Positions 7,753 to 15,580 of a stretch of 25,017 bases of DNA are shown here, piece by piece. Every line of letters begins with the position of its first letter. Within the stretch, counting starts at the first letter, position 1. Position numbers and translations under genes: made by a program. The notes under the pieces are model-generated. The model was not told where the DNA came from. It did not search any database and worked only from the letters and a program-made list of their open reading frames with translations. The stretch spans positions 1-25,017 of the forward strand of contig JBAMMC010000029.1 of the NCBI GenBank assembly GCA_039793985.1, read 5' to 3'. This stretch comes from ARK-14 sp002899805. Lineage in GTDB: Archaea; Thermoproteota; Thermoprotei_A; Sulfolobales; Fervidicoccaceae.

Positions 7753-9003
7753 TTAATCTACGGGAGATTGCGAAGCTTTTCTGTAGATGTATAGTGCTGC
7801 TGCTACTGTGGCACTGGCAAGTAGAGAGGTATATAAGATTCCATATATAGACAATATACTGGCAATGAACGAACCTATTATTGCTCCTAAGCTTGTCATA
7901 GCGTTCATCTTACTGACAGACTCTCCTTTCTTTTCTGGTGTAGAGTGCATCATCGATATTACAGGAAGGGATGCAGAGATGCCCGCCCAAGTCGCCCCAA
8001 TAGATACGTAGAGTGTGCCAAACACAATCGATGGAGGAAAGATCCTTGTTGTCAATGGAAGAAGAAAGAGAAATGGTCTGAAGGAGACTGAAGTAATTAG
8101 CACTCTCCAAGTCTGTTCCCAATCCCCAACAGCTTTTTTGGTGAAGTCATATAGTAATAGCGTAGTAAAGTTGCTCAATAGATAGAAGGCATAGATGTCC
8201 TTGTCACTATAGCCAAGCATCCTCAAATAAGCCGGCATTGGTGTGAAGAATATGTTTATAGCAGTGAAGAGAACAATGGTTCCCAATAGGGTGAGCGTAG
8301 AGGCCCTGCTCATCTTAGCCCTCATCATTTTCCTCATTTCCTTTCCAACTTCTCCAAAGGATATGAGTTTTTCCCAATGGATTATTTCAGCTGGGAGAGT
8401 TCTCATCCTACCAACAAGATGAGAGAGCATTGGAGCTAGAGCAACCTTTTCAGGCATCTTCGCTTTGAATTTTGAAGGTAACGTTAATGAGAAGGGGGCA
8501 AAGAAGAGTAAAATGCTACCATTGAGGATCAGAATAATAGAGGAAGGGAGAAATCCGAGGAAAGAAGCCGTGAGGTATCCAAATATAGTACCTAAGCTCA
8601 CAAGGATGTTATAACGAGTAACTGCTACATTATCTTTCATTAAATGGTTCACCAAAGCTGCTGTGAGTGTTGGAGATCCGAGAGCCGCACCAGAACCGAA
8701 TACAGCATTCATCGCTATTACAGCATAGGGATTTTCGAGAAGAGCCATAGATATTGAGGACACTCCTATTATAATGAATGATGCGAGGATGAGTTCACTA
8801 ATAGAAAGCCTTTTGTATGCGATCTTTCCGTAATAATAACTCGTAAGTGTGTAGAACAAGTTATAGGCTAAGGTAGTCAGAGAGAGTAAAGCTGGTGATT
8901 CTGAGAGGGAATAAACTCTCAACCCTGAGGTCAAATTTATTACGGCAGTAGTGAAGCTGAAGGCGAAAACGCTTGCTGAAATTATCCTCATCGGCTTGTC
9001 CAA
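7753..9003 (-). CDS. MFS-type membrane transporter
   Basis: A 416-aa polytopic membrane protein of major-facilitator type, substrate unknown. The hydrophobic segments come in two groups. The N-terminal half (residues 1-185) includes the glycine-rich helix AVFGSGAALGSPTLTAAL. A basic cytoplasmic loop follows at about 185-232 (AKMPEKVALAP...GKEMRKMMRAKMSRAS), then the second half, ending IYRKASQSPVD. The loop between TM2 and TM3 (YYYGKIAYKRLS) matches the position of the MFS motif A only loosely. The start is a TTG with GAGGTGAGG 5-7 nt upstream; the ATG four codons later would be too far from that site. The upstream 160 bp contain a perfect 14-bp palindrome that may be an operator. Confidence 0.85.
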   Translation of the reverse strand: MDKPMRIISASVFAFSFTTAVINLTSGLRVYSLSESPALLSLTTLAYNLFYTLTSYYYGKIAYKRLSISELILASFIIIGVSSISMALLENPYAVIAMNAVFGSGAALGSPTLTAALVNHLMKDNVAVTRYNILVSLGTIFGYLTASFLGFLPSSIILILNGSILLFFAPFSLTLPSKFKAKMPEKVALAPMLSHLVGRMRTLPAEIIHWEKLISFGEVGKEMRKMMRAKMSRASTLTLLGTIVLFTAINIFFTPMPAYLRMLGYSDKDIYAFYLLSNFTTLLLYDFTKKAVGDWEQTWRVLITSVSFRPFLFLLPLTTRIFPPSIVFGTLYVSIGATWAGISASLPVISMMHSTPEKKGESVSKMNAMTSLGAIIGSFIASILSIYGILYTSLLASATVAAALYIYRKASQSPVD

Positions 9004-9108
9004 AGTGCCTCACCTCATTCGTTAGGAGAGCCTCGATCCGATTTCACAGCAACGTCTAACGTTTTGTTTAATGGTTACCGGAAGTCTTTTTCTGTTTTAA
9101 CAAAATAG

Positions 9109-9122
9109 AGTTAATATTAACT
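9109..9122. repeat. Perfect 14-bp palindrome upstream of the MFS gene
   Basis: AGTTAATATTAACT is its own reverse complement. It lies about 106 bp before the MFS start, between the DUF401 and MFS genes, both on the minus strand. It could be a regulator binding site or a chance A/T-rich palindrome. Confidence 0.4.
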
Positions 9123-9166
9123 ATCATTCACTTCGTTTTTTGAAAATAAGATTTCTTGAAGACCTC

Positions 9167-10372
9167 TCAGTAAGTAAAAAATGAGAGTAGAGAGTAGTAG
9201 AGTACAGTGAATAGGATTACGGAAAGAGCCGCTGGGAGCATGTACTTATAGCTACTCACAACACCTCTTCTGAAATAATTGGACGTATATATTAAGCACA
9301 AGTGAGTAGGAGATATCGTATAAGATATAAAGCTACTCGTATAGATAAGAGAAGCTTCATAGATAGATATCTGATGAAACGAGGAAATTATGGGAGCTAC
9401 TGTTACAATGCCCGTCACGGTGGATGATGTTAGCCCTGAGAGAACTCCAGGGACGATTGTTTCGAGAAGGATCAGTGGGATTGAGCTGCTTTTGATGGCA
9501 TCAGCTATAGCAAAAGATGCTCCGGTGTCTACGATAGAGTGCTGGAGTAGCATTATAGAAAAGGAAGATGTCGCTAGCGAAATTACCATTCTACTCTTTA
9601 GAGATCCTAGAACCTGTTCCCTTTTTGGTTTTAATAATAGAACAAGAGTGATGATTCCAATGGAAACTCCTATTGGTATACCATAACTACCAATCAATCC
9701 ATTGAGAACAAGAGAAGATATTATTGAGATAAAAAGAGGCGTTCCGCTAATCCAGAGACTCATACTGTACTTGAAATTCTCGAAACCTCTGTTTTTGAAA
9801 TTCTTCATATAGAAAAATCCTGATACTGCCATAGCTATAGCGATTGGAAGTTGAAGTATAGCAAGGGAAATTGGGTCATAGTTGAATGTAGCCGAAGCAA
9901 TGATAAGTGATTGACCCATTGGGTAGAAGAGAAAGAGAACATGCCTAAACCAGACATTTAAAAACACCATGAGGTCTGGTGCAATTGAGAGTTCCCTTCC
10001 AACAGCATCAACAATGGGAGCAGACATGAGAGCACCTCCTGCTATTGGAAGGAGCCCAAGAAGTGCTGGAACTAAGGCTATGATGCTTTTGGGGCTTTTA
10101 ATCTTCGAAGCAACTCCTCTGCTAAACTCAGATATAGCGCCTGTTCTTCTATAGAGCTCAGCAAATATAGAAATTGTAAAAGAAGCCGATAGAAGAAAGA
10201 GGGTCCTCTCATCCTCAATTGTCCTTTTTATAATAGATAATGTGCTTGTGCCTGAGAAATAAGCCAAAATTATGGATGCCCCTGCTAAAAGTGCGATGTT
10301 TATGTCAACCTTCAGATAAACCATTGCTATTATCGTTGCAAAGGCCGCAATTATAATCGCTAGCTCAATCAT
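9167..10372 (-). CDS. DUF401 family membrane protein (putative transporter)
   Basis: A 401-aa polytopic membrane protein with about ten hydrophobic segments. The glycine/proline helix LLGLLPIAGGALMSAPIVDA near residue 107, followed by a WFRHVLFLFYP segment, is what I associate with DUF401, a family of archaeal and bacterial ion-transporter-like membrane proteins whose substrate is not established. The length matches the family's roughly 400 aa. The ATG at 10372 is preferred. A GTG directly before it is part of a 7-bp tandem repeat (AGACGTG twice) and would add one residue. A TATA-like box at 10412-10422 predicts a start near 10391. It is separated from the MFS gene by 163 bp and may be a separate unit. 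Confidence 0.75.
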   Translation of the reverse strand: MIELAIIIAAFATIIAMVYLKVDINIALLAGASIILAYFSGTSTLSIIKRTIEDERTLFLLSASFTISIFAELYRRTGAISEFSRGVASKIKSPKSIIALVPALLGLLPIAGGALMSAPIVDAVGRELSIAPDLMVFLNVWFRHVLFLFYPMGQSLIIASATFNYDPISLAILQLPIAIAMAVSGFFYMKNFKNRGFENFKYSMSLWISGTPLFISIISSLVLNGLIGSYGIPIGVSIGIITLVLLLKPKREQVLGSLKSRMVISLATSSFSIMLLQHSIVDTGASFAIADAIKSSSIPLILLETIVPGVLSGLTSSTVTGIVTVAPIISSFHQISIYEASLIYTSSFISYTISPTHLCLIYTSNYFRRGVVSSYKYMLPAALSVILFTVLYYSLLSFFTY

Positions 10373-10411
10373 CACGTCTCACGTCTCTTTTATGGGGATT
10401 GAAAAAACTCC

Positions 10412-10422
10412 TTTTTAAATAT
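10412..10422 (-). promoter_or_regulatory. Candidate TATA box of the DUF401 gene
   Basis: ATATTTAAAAA on the minus strand is centred about 45 bp before the ATG at 10372, a spacing consistent with a leader of about 19 nt. Confidence 0.4.
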
Positions 10423-10424
10423 CT

Positions 10425-10619
10425 TGAGTATTTTTTGAAACATGTTATTATTATCTAATCCGAATATAGCATCAAAAGAGCATAAAATATCAACGATGAA
10501 AATAATAGTTTCTTTTAATTTAAATTTGCTAGATTTTTGGGAAGATTATCAACGATATTTTAAATTGTTCCGATAACTGTATGTAGAGATTCCATGGATT
10601 TAAAACGTTACACCCCCTC
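10425..10619. other. AT-rich spacer without a recognisable gene
   Basis: About 195 bp of A/T-rich sequence between the end of the ArsA-like gene and the DUF401 promoter. It holds a 10-bp direct repeat TATCAACGAT at 10488-10497 and 10547-10556. No ORF with coding character or RNA gene is visible. Confidence 0.5.
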
Positions 10620-11519
10620 TCATAGAGAGGAAGAAAGGCAACTTTTTATCGATTCCGAAACAATTTCAACAATTTCATCTCCATCAGCTTTCCCAGAAAT
10701 ATAGGGGATTTCGCACATCTCAATTCCGTTCTGAGCAGAAAATTCTCCGAGATATGTAGACCATTTGCGTTGCTTTTCTTTCTCCTCTTCCAATGCTGGA
10801 CAGCCTTGACAAACATTCTCACTTATAACTTTGTTCAAAAACAGCTTTTTTGGTCTTATCCCAAAAAAGGAGAATTCTTGAAACAAATATGTGGTAATTC
10901 CATAACTAAAAGAATCTGGGTTAGCTACTACATACACATCATGAGCATCTGAGGAAAGAAAGGAGAGGAGAGATTTTGCCAGTTCTCTCCATTCTTCAAT
11001 CAGCTTTAGTGGATCCTTGTCTTTTTTCCTTTTCAAGCTTTCAAGTGAACTTTTTATTTTCAAGTATAGCTTTGAAGCTTCTCCAAGATGCGAGTAAAAC
11101 TCACTTTCTAATTCGAGTAATCTGATGCTTCCGCCAGCTGCCATCGTATCCCATACAATTACATCATATGTGTCATTTCTCCATATCTCCCAGATGTAAT
11201 ATATCGAAAATTCATCAGAGATCCCCGGGGCACCGGCAATATAGTCAATTATTTCTTCTCCCACTGGTAGGAATGATGAGATAACACTGTAGACTTCTTT
11301 TCCAAACCTCTTTTTCCATAAGTTCCTAACTTCATTTTCGCTCAAGAAAACGGTTTCAAAGTTCTCTATATTTTTAAATGTTTGTGTATTTTTTGGAACA
11401 ATATCTGTAGAAATGTATAAGGTTCTAAATCCTTCTTTAGCTAGAAGCTTCGTTAAAGCAATAGAAAGCGTAGTTTTTCCAACTCCTCCCTTTCCCCAAA
11501 AGCTGATAAGCTTATTCAA
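10620..11519 (-). CDS. ArsA/Get3-family ATPase (divergent, short)
   Basis: A 299-aa cytosolic P-loop ATPase of the SIMIBI class. The deviant Walker A GKGGVGKTT with signature lysine is at residues 9-17. STDIVPKNTQTF (37-48) sits where ArsA/Get3 has STDPAHSLSDSF. GAPGISDE (96-103) matches the family's PGIDE motif. Switch II reads WDTMAAGGSIRLLEL (123-137) instead of DTAPTGHTLRLL. NPD (200-202) and LNKVI (228-232) fit the nucleotide-base and C-terminal motifs. Cysteines C237/C240 (CQGC) correspond to the zinc-binding CxxC of Get3 that joins the dimer. These features favour a Get3-like chaperone for membrane proteins over an arsenite pump, but switch II is unusual. The start is a TTG with GTGATG upstream; an in-frame TGA lies two codons before it. 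Confidence 0.8.
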   Translation of the reverse strand: MNKLISFWGKGGVGKTTLSIALTKLLAKEGFRTLYISTDIVPKNTQTFKNIENFETVFLSENEVRNLWKKRFGKEVYSVISSFLPVGEEIIDYIAGAPGISDEFSIYYIWEIWRNDTYDVIVWDTMAAGGSIRLLELESEFYSHLGEASKLYLKIKSSLESLKRKKDKDPLKLIEEWRELAKSLLSFLSSDAHDVYVVANPDSFSYGITTYLFQEFSFFGIRPKKLFLNKVISENVCQGCPALEEEKEKQRKWSTYLGEFSAQNGIEMCEIPYISGKADGDEIVEIVSESIKSCLSSSL

Positions 11520-11618
11520 TATTCATCACTATGAAAAGAAATAAGAGATAAACCTAACTATAATCTTTATTTTCTGGGAAGAAAATTTTTTGTCTGAATA
11601 TATTCAAGTGAAAAGAGA

Positions 11619-11703
11619 GCGGGGGTGCCCGAGCATGGCCAAAGGGGTCGGATTCAGGCTCCGATGGAGAAGTCCTGCGTGGGTTCAAATCCCACCCCCC
11701 GCA
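11619..11703 (+). tRNA. tRNA-Leu(CAG)
   Basis: An 85-base gene that folds into a class II tRNA. Acceptor stem GCGGGGG (11619-11625) pairs with CCCCCGC (11696-11702), with discriminator A at 11703. The D-arm contains CCCGAGC...GGGG. The anticodon stem TCGGA/TCCGA encloses the 7-base loop TTCAGGC, giving anticodon CAG (11655-11657) for CUG codons. The long variable arm and the T-arm GTGGG-TTCAAAT-CCCAC are intact. There is no intron and no encoded CCA. It lies alone between minus-strand genes and is nearly identical to the tRNA-Leu at 22352-22436. Confidence 0.97.
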
Positions 11704-11786
11704 CTTCCGTAAGATAAAAGTATAGCTAAACCAGGATTTAGTAGCATTGGAATTTTTGCTGAATAAAAATTTGGGGATTCGAGGCA

Positions 11787-12722
11787 TTATCTGGTGATGT
11801 ATCTCTCTAGGTAGTCTTCTATTTCCCTGCGATAAGGGGAAGAAGAAGAACCATGTTTCAGAGATTTTAGACTTCCAGCAACTACTGCCATACCAACACA
11901 CTTTCCCACATCTCCAGTTTCGATATAACATCCGTTGAAAGTAGCGTCGAAAGCGTCTCCTGCTCCAGTCGTATCCACTGGGTTAATTCTCGGCGCTTGG
12001 GCAGAAAAAAGCTCGCCTTCGAAATATGCAGCCCCTCCTCTGGCTCCTCTTTTCAAGATAAATATTTTCTCCTTATTCTGTGAAGCTTTTTTTATTTCTT
12101 CTTCCACATTTCGTCCAAAAAGCCTTTCAGCTTCGCTCTCGTTCAAAAAAACCACATCAGCTTCATCCATAACTTCCTTTATCTTTTCTTCGTTTCCTCT
12201 AGTCTCAGTTCCAGGATCATATGATAAGAGAATCTCTTTTCTCTTTTCTTTTATCTTAGAAGCCGCTTCTCTGAATAATATTGGATTAACACTAGAGAAA
12301 TGAGCGATCCGAGGAACTGGTTCAGCAAGTATCCCCTTAGAAGCTATTTCTGAACTCAGTAGAAGGTTAGTTCCCCTGAAGGTTATGAGCCTTCTCTGCT
12401 CCCCTTCTACGTTCAATATGGTCGAAAAACCAGGAACTCCCTCCTCAAAGACTATTATATGCTTCGTATCTATTCCTTCCTCCTTCAATTCGTTCAAAAA
12501 CCCAAGTCCGAGGAAAATCTTACTTGTTACTCCAATGAGCCTCGAAGAATGGCCAAACCTTGATGCCGCAACTGAGTAATTAAGGGCCCCTCCTCCCTTA
12601 CCCATCAAGAAGCTCCTCGCTTTAATAGCTTCATCTGGAGACGGAAGCTTTTCCAAGTAAATGGTAATATCGATGTTGATGTTTCCTACCGCTGCATGAA
12701 GGAACTCTTGATTTCTGCTCAT
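11787..12722 (-). CDS. PfkB/ribokinase-family kinase, likely ribose-1-phosphate or nucleoside kinase
   Basis: A 311-aa cytosolic sugar kinase of the PfkB family. The N-terminal substrate motif GKGGGALNYSVAASRFG is at about 41-57, the NESE motif at 194-197, and the anion-hole/catalytic signature DTTGAGDAF at 250-258 with D256 as the probable base. The start ATG follows AAGGTGATCC, a near-perfect ribosome-binding site that contains the TGA of the upstream phosphorylase gene; the gap is 4 bp. In Thermococcus, nucleoside phosphorylases are paired with a PfkB-type ADP-dependent ribose-1-phosphate kinase in the pentose-bisphosphate pathway. That would fit here, but a nucleoside kinase or other sugar kinase cannot be excluded from sequence alone. 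Confidence 0.85.
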   Translation of the reverse strand: MSRNQEFLHAAVGNINIDITIYLEKLPSPDEAIKARSFLMGKGGGALNYSVAASRFGHSSRLIGVTSKIFLGLGFLNELKEEGIDTKHIIVFEEGVPGFSTILNVEGEQRRLITFRGTNLLLSSEIASKGILAEPVPRIAHFSSVNPILFREAASKIKEKRKEILLSYDPGTETRGNEEKIKEVMDEADVVFLNESEAERLFGRNVEEEIKKASQNKEKIFILKRGARGGAAYFEGELFSAQAPRINPVDTTGAGDAFDATFNGCYIETGDVGKCVGMAVVAGSLKSLKHGSSSSPYRREIEDYLERYITR

Positions 12723-12726
12723 TGGA

Positions 12727-13554
12727 TCACCTTAGTAACGATGGGAAAAAGAACTTCTTTCCCTCTCTTCTTTTGATCTCGTCCCACTCGTGTAGTATTC
12801 TCACTGCTTCATTTGCCACCGCTATAGCATCCTCGATCCCCTTTCCCGGTGAGAATTCGTTGCTTTGCCTTTGTGCTATCGCAGCACAAACAGCACCACC
12901 TCTAGCTCCATAAATATTTGAAAGGGTAAGTATAGTTGAAGATTCCATCTCAAAGTTCAACACGTTTGCCATTCTCATATCATCCAAAATATTCCTAGCG
13001 AAAGAGGGGAAATAATTCTTGAACCCAGGTCTGCTCTGTCCCAAGTAGAAACTATCGGTTGAAGCCGTTATTCCTACCCAATACCTAACTCCAAGGGACT
13101 CAGCAGCTTCGATTAGAGCCATGACGACTTCAGGGCTCGCTGAGGCTGGATACTCCGGGATGACGTATTGTTTGCTTGTTCCTTCCAACCGAACAGCAGC
13201 GGAAGTTATTATGAGATCTCCTGTCTCTATATATGGCTGGATCGCTCCTGTCGTACCCACCCTTATGAAGGTGTGTGCACCAACCCTTAGAAGCTCCTCA
13301 ACCGCTATAGCCGTGCTTGGTGCCCCAATCCCTGTGGAAGTAACAGAAATAAAGTTCCCTTTATATTTTCCGGAATACGTTGTATACTCTCTGTGCCTTG
13401 CTATGAGCCAGCTCTCATCCCAGGTCTTCGCTATTTTATCTGCTCTAGCTGGATCGCCAGGGAGCAAAACATAACCGGATACTTCTCCTGGACCAACCAT
13501 TATATGATACATTTTTCCTTCAATAACAGGAGAGTCCGCTTTCCCACTACCCAA
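12727..13554 (-). CDS. udp: Uridine phosphorylase-family nucleoside phosphorylase
   Basis: A 275-aa cytosolic PNP/UDP-family enzyme that splits a nucleoside with phosphate into base and ribose 1-phosphate. Motifs seen: LLPGDPARADKIA (30-42), the phosphate-site STGIGAPSTAIAVEEL (72-87), GTTGAIQPYIETGDLII (about 98-114) and the nucleoside-site FEMESSTILTLSNIYG near 200. QSRPGFKNY and IAQRQSNE are consistent with the uridine rather than the purine branch, but the exact substrate range is inferred. The start is a TTG with GAGAGGTG 7 nt upstream. It lies 15 bp after the 100-aa unknown and 4 bp before the PfkB kinase, so the three form one operon. Confidence 0.88.
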   Translation of the reverse strand: MGSGKADSPVIEGKMYHIMVGPGEVSGYVLLPGDPARADKIAKTWDESWLIARHREYTTYSGKYKGNFISVTSTGIGAPSTAIAVEELLRVGAHTFIRVGTTGAIQPYIETGDLIITSAAVRLEGTSKQYVIPEYPASASPEVVMALIEAAESLGVRYWVGITASTDSFYLGQSRPGFKNYFPSFARNILDDMRMANVLNFEMESSTILTLSNIYGARGGAVCAAIAQRQSNEFSPGKGIEDAIAVANEAVRILHEWDEIKRREGKKFFFPSLLR

Positions 13555-13569
13555 TTTAAAACACCTCTC

Positions 13570-13872
13570 TCAAGGATTAAGCCTTATATAACTCTTTTTG
13601 AATGAACCGCCTTCTTCATAATAAACTATTACCTCTTTTATAACTTCGGGAGGAAGTTTTATGTAGTACCTCATTGATTCTCCAGGTCCGACTTCAAATG
13701 TCTTGTCTATTGATTCGCTTATGTATCTCCTTCCACCTCTTTCTTCTTCCTCTTTCTTCAAAGGTTGAGTGTATATGTAATAAGTAAACTCTATTTTCCA
13801 AATTTTCACTAAGAAGCTTCCGTTATTTGTAATCTTGAGGAAACCTTTGTTGTCTACTTCTATGGTTATCAA
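13570..13872 (-). CDS. Small conserved-looking unknown protein in the nucleoside operon
   Basis: A 100-aa hydrophilic protein with no signal peptide, membrane span or cysteine. It alternates short beta-like segments (ITIEVDNKGFLKITNN, FLVKIWKIEFTYYIYT, RYYIKLPPEVIKEVIVYYEEG) around a charged loop (KKEEEERGGRR, about 39-49), suggesting a small beta-sandwich. GPGESMRYYIKLPP resembles strands seen in immunoglobulin-like folds. I do not recognise the family. The start is a TTG, the only candidate near the frame start, with a G-rich AAGGGGG site before it. It precedes udp by 15 bp and starts 61 bp after the AMP phosphorylase gene, so co-expression with nucleoside breakdown is likely. Function is unknown. 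Confidence 0.7.
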   Translation of the reverse strand: MITIEVDNKGFLKITNNGSFLVKIWKIEFTYYIYTQPLKKEEEERGGRRYISESIDKTFEVGPGESMRYYIKLPPEVIKEVIVYYEEGGSFKKSYIRLNP

Positions 13873-13923
13873 ATCGGCCCCCTTCGAAAACCAAATATTA
13901 GTTTTCCTTTATGATCTATTCAG

Positions 13924-13934
13924 CATTTATATTT
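13924..13934 (-). promoter_or_regulatory. Candidate TATA box of the unknown-udp-kinase operon
   Basis: AAATATAAATG on the minus strand is centred about 57 bp before the TTG at 13872 and touches the stop codon of the AMP phosphorylase gene. It would allow transcription of the last three genes separately from the AMP phosphorylase gene. Confidence 0.4.
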
Positions 13935-15439
13935 TAGGGAAAGACTTTCAGCAACATAGTTCCTATTTCAATTTCTTTGACGCTATTGGCAAATGCTAGA
14001 GCGTCAGAAAGCCTCTTGGAAGAGGAGGAATAGATCGTGTAAAGGGGTTCTCCAGGGCGAACTCTATTTCCAATTTTTACATAGAGCTTCACTCCAGCAG
14101 CCTTGTCAAATGGTGCCCCAGCCAGTCTTGCAATGGTGCTGAAAGCCTTGTTATCTATGAACGTTACAGCACCGCTCTTATTCGAGTATATAGTCTCTTT
14201 ATAGTCTCCAAGCGGTATGTCATCGGGCTTCTTGTTTGGATCTCCTCCCTGCCACTCTATTATCTTTTTAAAAGCTTCATATGACTTCCCGTTAAGAAAC
14301 GCTTCTTTCGCGAAAGCCTCACCTTCCCCCACGTTTGCTTTTCCAGCTAATTCATATAGCGCCCCTGCTATATGCATAGCCTTGTCCATGAGGCTTGGAG
14401 AGGCCTCCTTCTTTATGAGAGCTGTAAGTGCTTCCATAGCTTCGAGATTTGGACCTATGGTATATCCAATAGGTTCTCCTCCAAAAGTTATTAGTGCTTT
14501 GACTCTCATGCCGAACTTTCCTCCTTGTCTCACAAATATAGAAGCTAAATTCTCAGCTTCAGTCTCAGTAGAAAGCTTTGTCCCCCTCCCTACTGGAAGA
14601 TCCACTACAAGCCCTGAAATACCTAGAGCAACTTTTTTCGAGAGTATGCTAGCTACAACTTGAGAGGGTGGATCTAGAAGAAGTCTCCTTTCTATCCTTA
14701 CCATTATATCGTCAGCTGGGGCAAGGTTCAACTGACCAGTCCATGCTATTGTACCACCAGCTTTATCCACAGCATTTTTTATCTCTTCAGTTGTTAGTGA
14801 GACATTCGCGAGGACTTCCATGGTATCTGCTGTACCACTTGGAGAAGTTATTGCCCTGCTACTTGTCTTAGGAACTTTGAGACCTAATGCGACTGCAGTA
14901 GGAACAGCCACCATCGCCACCTTACTGTTTCCTGGTACACCTCCTATGCTATGTTCATCGTAGACAGGGTAAGGAAAAGTGATCTTGGTTCCTGTCTCAA
15001 CCATCGCCCTTATAAGGTTGGTAGTTTCATCATCATCCATCCCCAACGTTGACTGCAGTGTAATGAATTCTGCTATTGCTGACTCATCGAGTATTCCGGT
15101 AACCATGTCAGCAACCAGCTTCCTTATTTCGTCTTCACTCAGCTTTTTCCCTCCCATCTTCTTGAGAAGTATTGAAATGCTCTCTGAAGCACTTGTTCCC
15201 TCTACTCCTATTTCTTCCCCATCACCAAGCTTGAGAAGTTTCGCTATCTCTTTTGGTATTCCTATTTCCCCTCGAGAAACAAGTTCGGAAGTGATCATGG
15301 GAGAAAAAGCTATGAGAGATGATCCGTTTTGCTTGAGAAGTACTCTAGATTCAACGTCTATTCCAAGCGACTTCGCATCTTCCTCATTTATGATGGCAAC
15401 ATTGCTCACATATGTGATGTCCAGGACTCTTACCTTCAT
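13934..15439 (-). CDS. deoA: AMP phosphorylase (archaeal DeoA-like)
   Basis: A 501-aa cytosolic enzyme that phosphorolyses AMP (and other NMPs in characterised archaeal homologues) to the free base and ribose 1,5-bisphosphate. The N-terminal about 85 residues (MKVRVLDITYVSNVAIINEE) are the extra domain found in archaeal AMP phosphorylases. The thymidine phosphorylase-type core follows with DEHSIGGVPGNSK (161-173) and SRAITSPSGTADTME (194-208), which form the phosphate and nucleotide sites. The ATG at 15439 is chosen because AAGGAG lies 7 nt before it, the length matches the family's roughly 500 aa, and the longer frame back to a TTG at 15481 would begin inside the promoter. It is followed on the same strand by the other nucleoside genes. 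Confidence 0.93.
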   Translation of the reverse strand: MKVRVLDITYVSNVAIINEEDAKSLGIDVESRVLLKQNGSSLIAFSPMITSELVSRGEIGIPKEIAKLLKLGDGEEIGVEGTSASESISILLKKMGGKKLSEDEIRKLVADMVTGILDESAIAEFITLQSTLGMDDDETTNLIRAMVETGTKITFPYPVYDEHSIGGVPGNSKVAMVAVPTAVALGLKVPKTSSRAITSPSGTADTMEVLANVSLTTEEIKNAVDKAGGTIAWTGQLNLAPADDIMVRIERRLLLDPPSQVVASILSKKVALGISGLVVDLPVGRGTKLSTETEAENLASIFVRQGGKFGMRVKALITFGGEPIGYTIGPNLEAMEALTALIKKEASPSLMDKAMHIAGALYELAGKANVGEGEAFAKEAFLNGKSYEAFKKIIEWQGGDPNKKPDDIPLGDYKETIYSNKSGAVTFIDNKAFSTIARLAGAPFDKAAGVKLYVKIGNRVRPGEPLYTIYSSSSKRLSDALAFANSVKEIEIGTMLLKVFP

Positions 15440-15480
15440 TTCAGATCTCCTTGACAAGGGGGAATTTATTACAATTGTCA

Positions 15481-15490
15481 ATTATAAAAA
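15481..15490 (-). promoter_or_regulatory. TATA box of the AMP phosphorylase gene
   Basis: TTTTTATAAT on the minus strand is centred about 46 bp before the ATG at 15439. The predicted start near 15459 leaves a leader of about 20 nt carrying the AAGGAG site (15447-15452). This placement rules against the upstream TTG start at 15481. Confidence 0.5.
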
Positions 15491-15580
15491 CTTTATCCTC
15501 AATATTCTGAAAATATGTGTTATCAAAAATACAAGAACAAAGATCTTCGAAAGAGCAGACGACTCCTGTTGATAAATATT

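Noticed and set aside
10488..10556. Two TATCAACGAT direct repeats as a possible CRISPR or integration remnant
   Set aside because: Only two 10-bp copies 59 bp apart in A/T-rich DNA; no further copies, leader or cas genes.
11554..11931. 125-aa open frame across the tRNA-Leu(CAG) region, minus strand
   Set aside because: It includes the reverse complement of an intact tRNA gene and overlaps the 3' end of the PfkB gene in another frame; residues such as RTSPSEPESDPFGHARAP are the tRNA read backwards.
14979..15572. 197-aa plus-strand frame opposite AMP phosphorylase
   Set aside because: Shadow of a strongly recognised gene; serine-rich composition typical of antisense frames.
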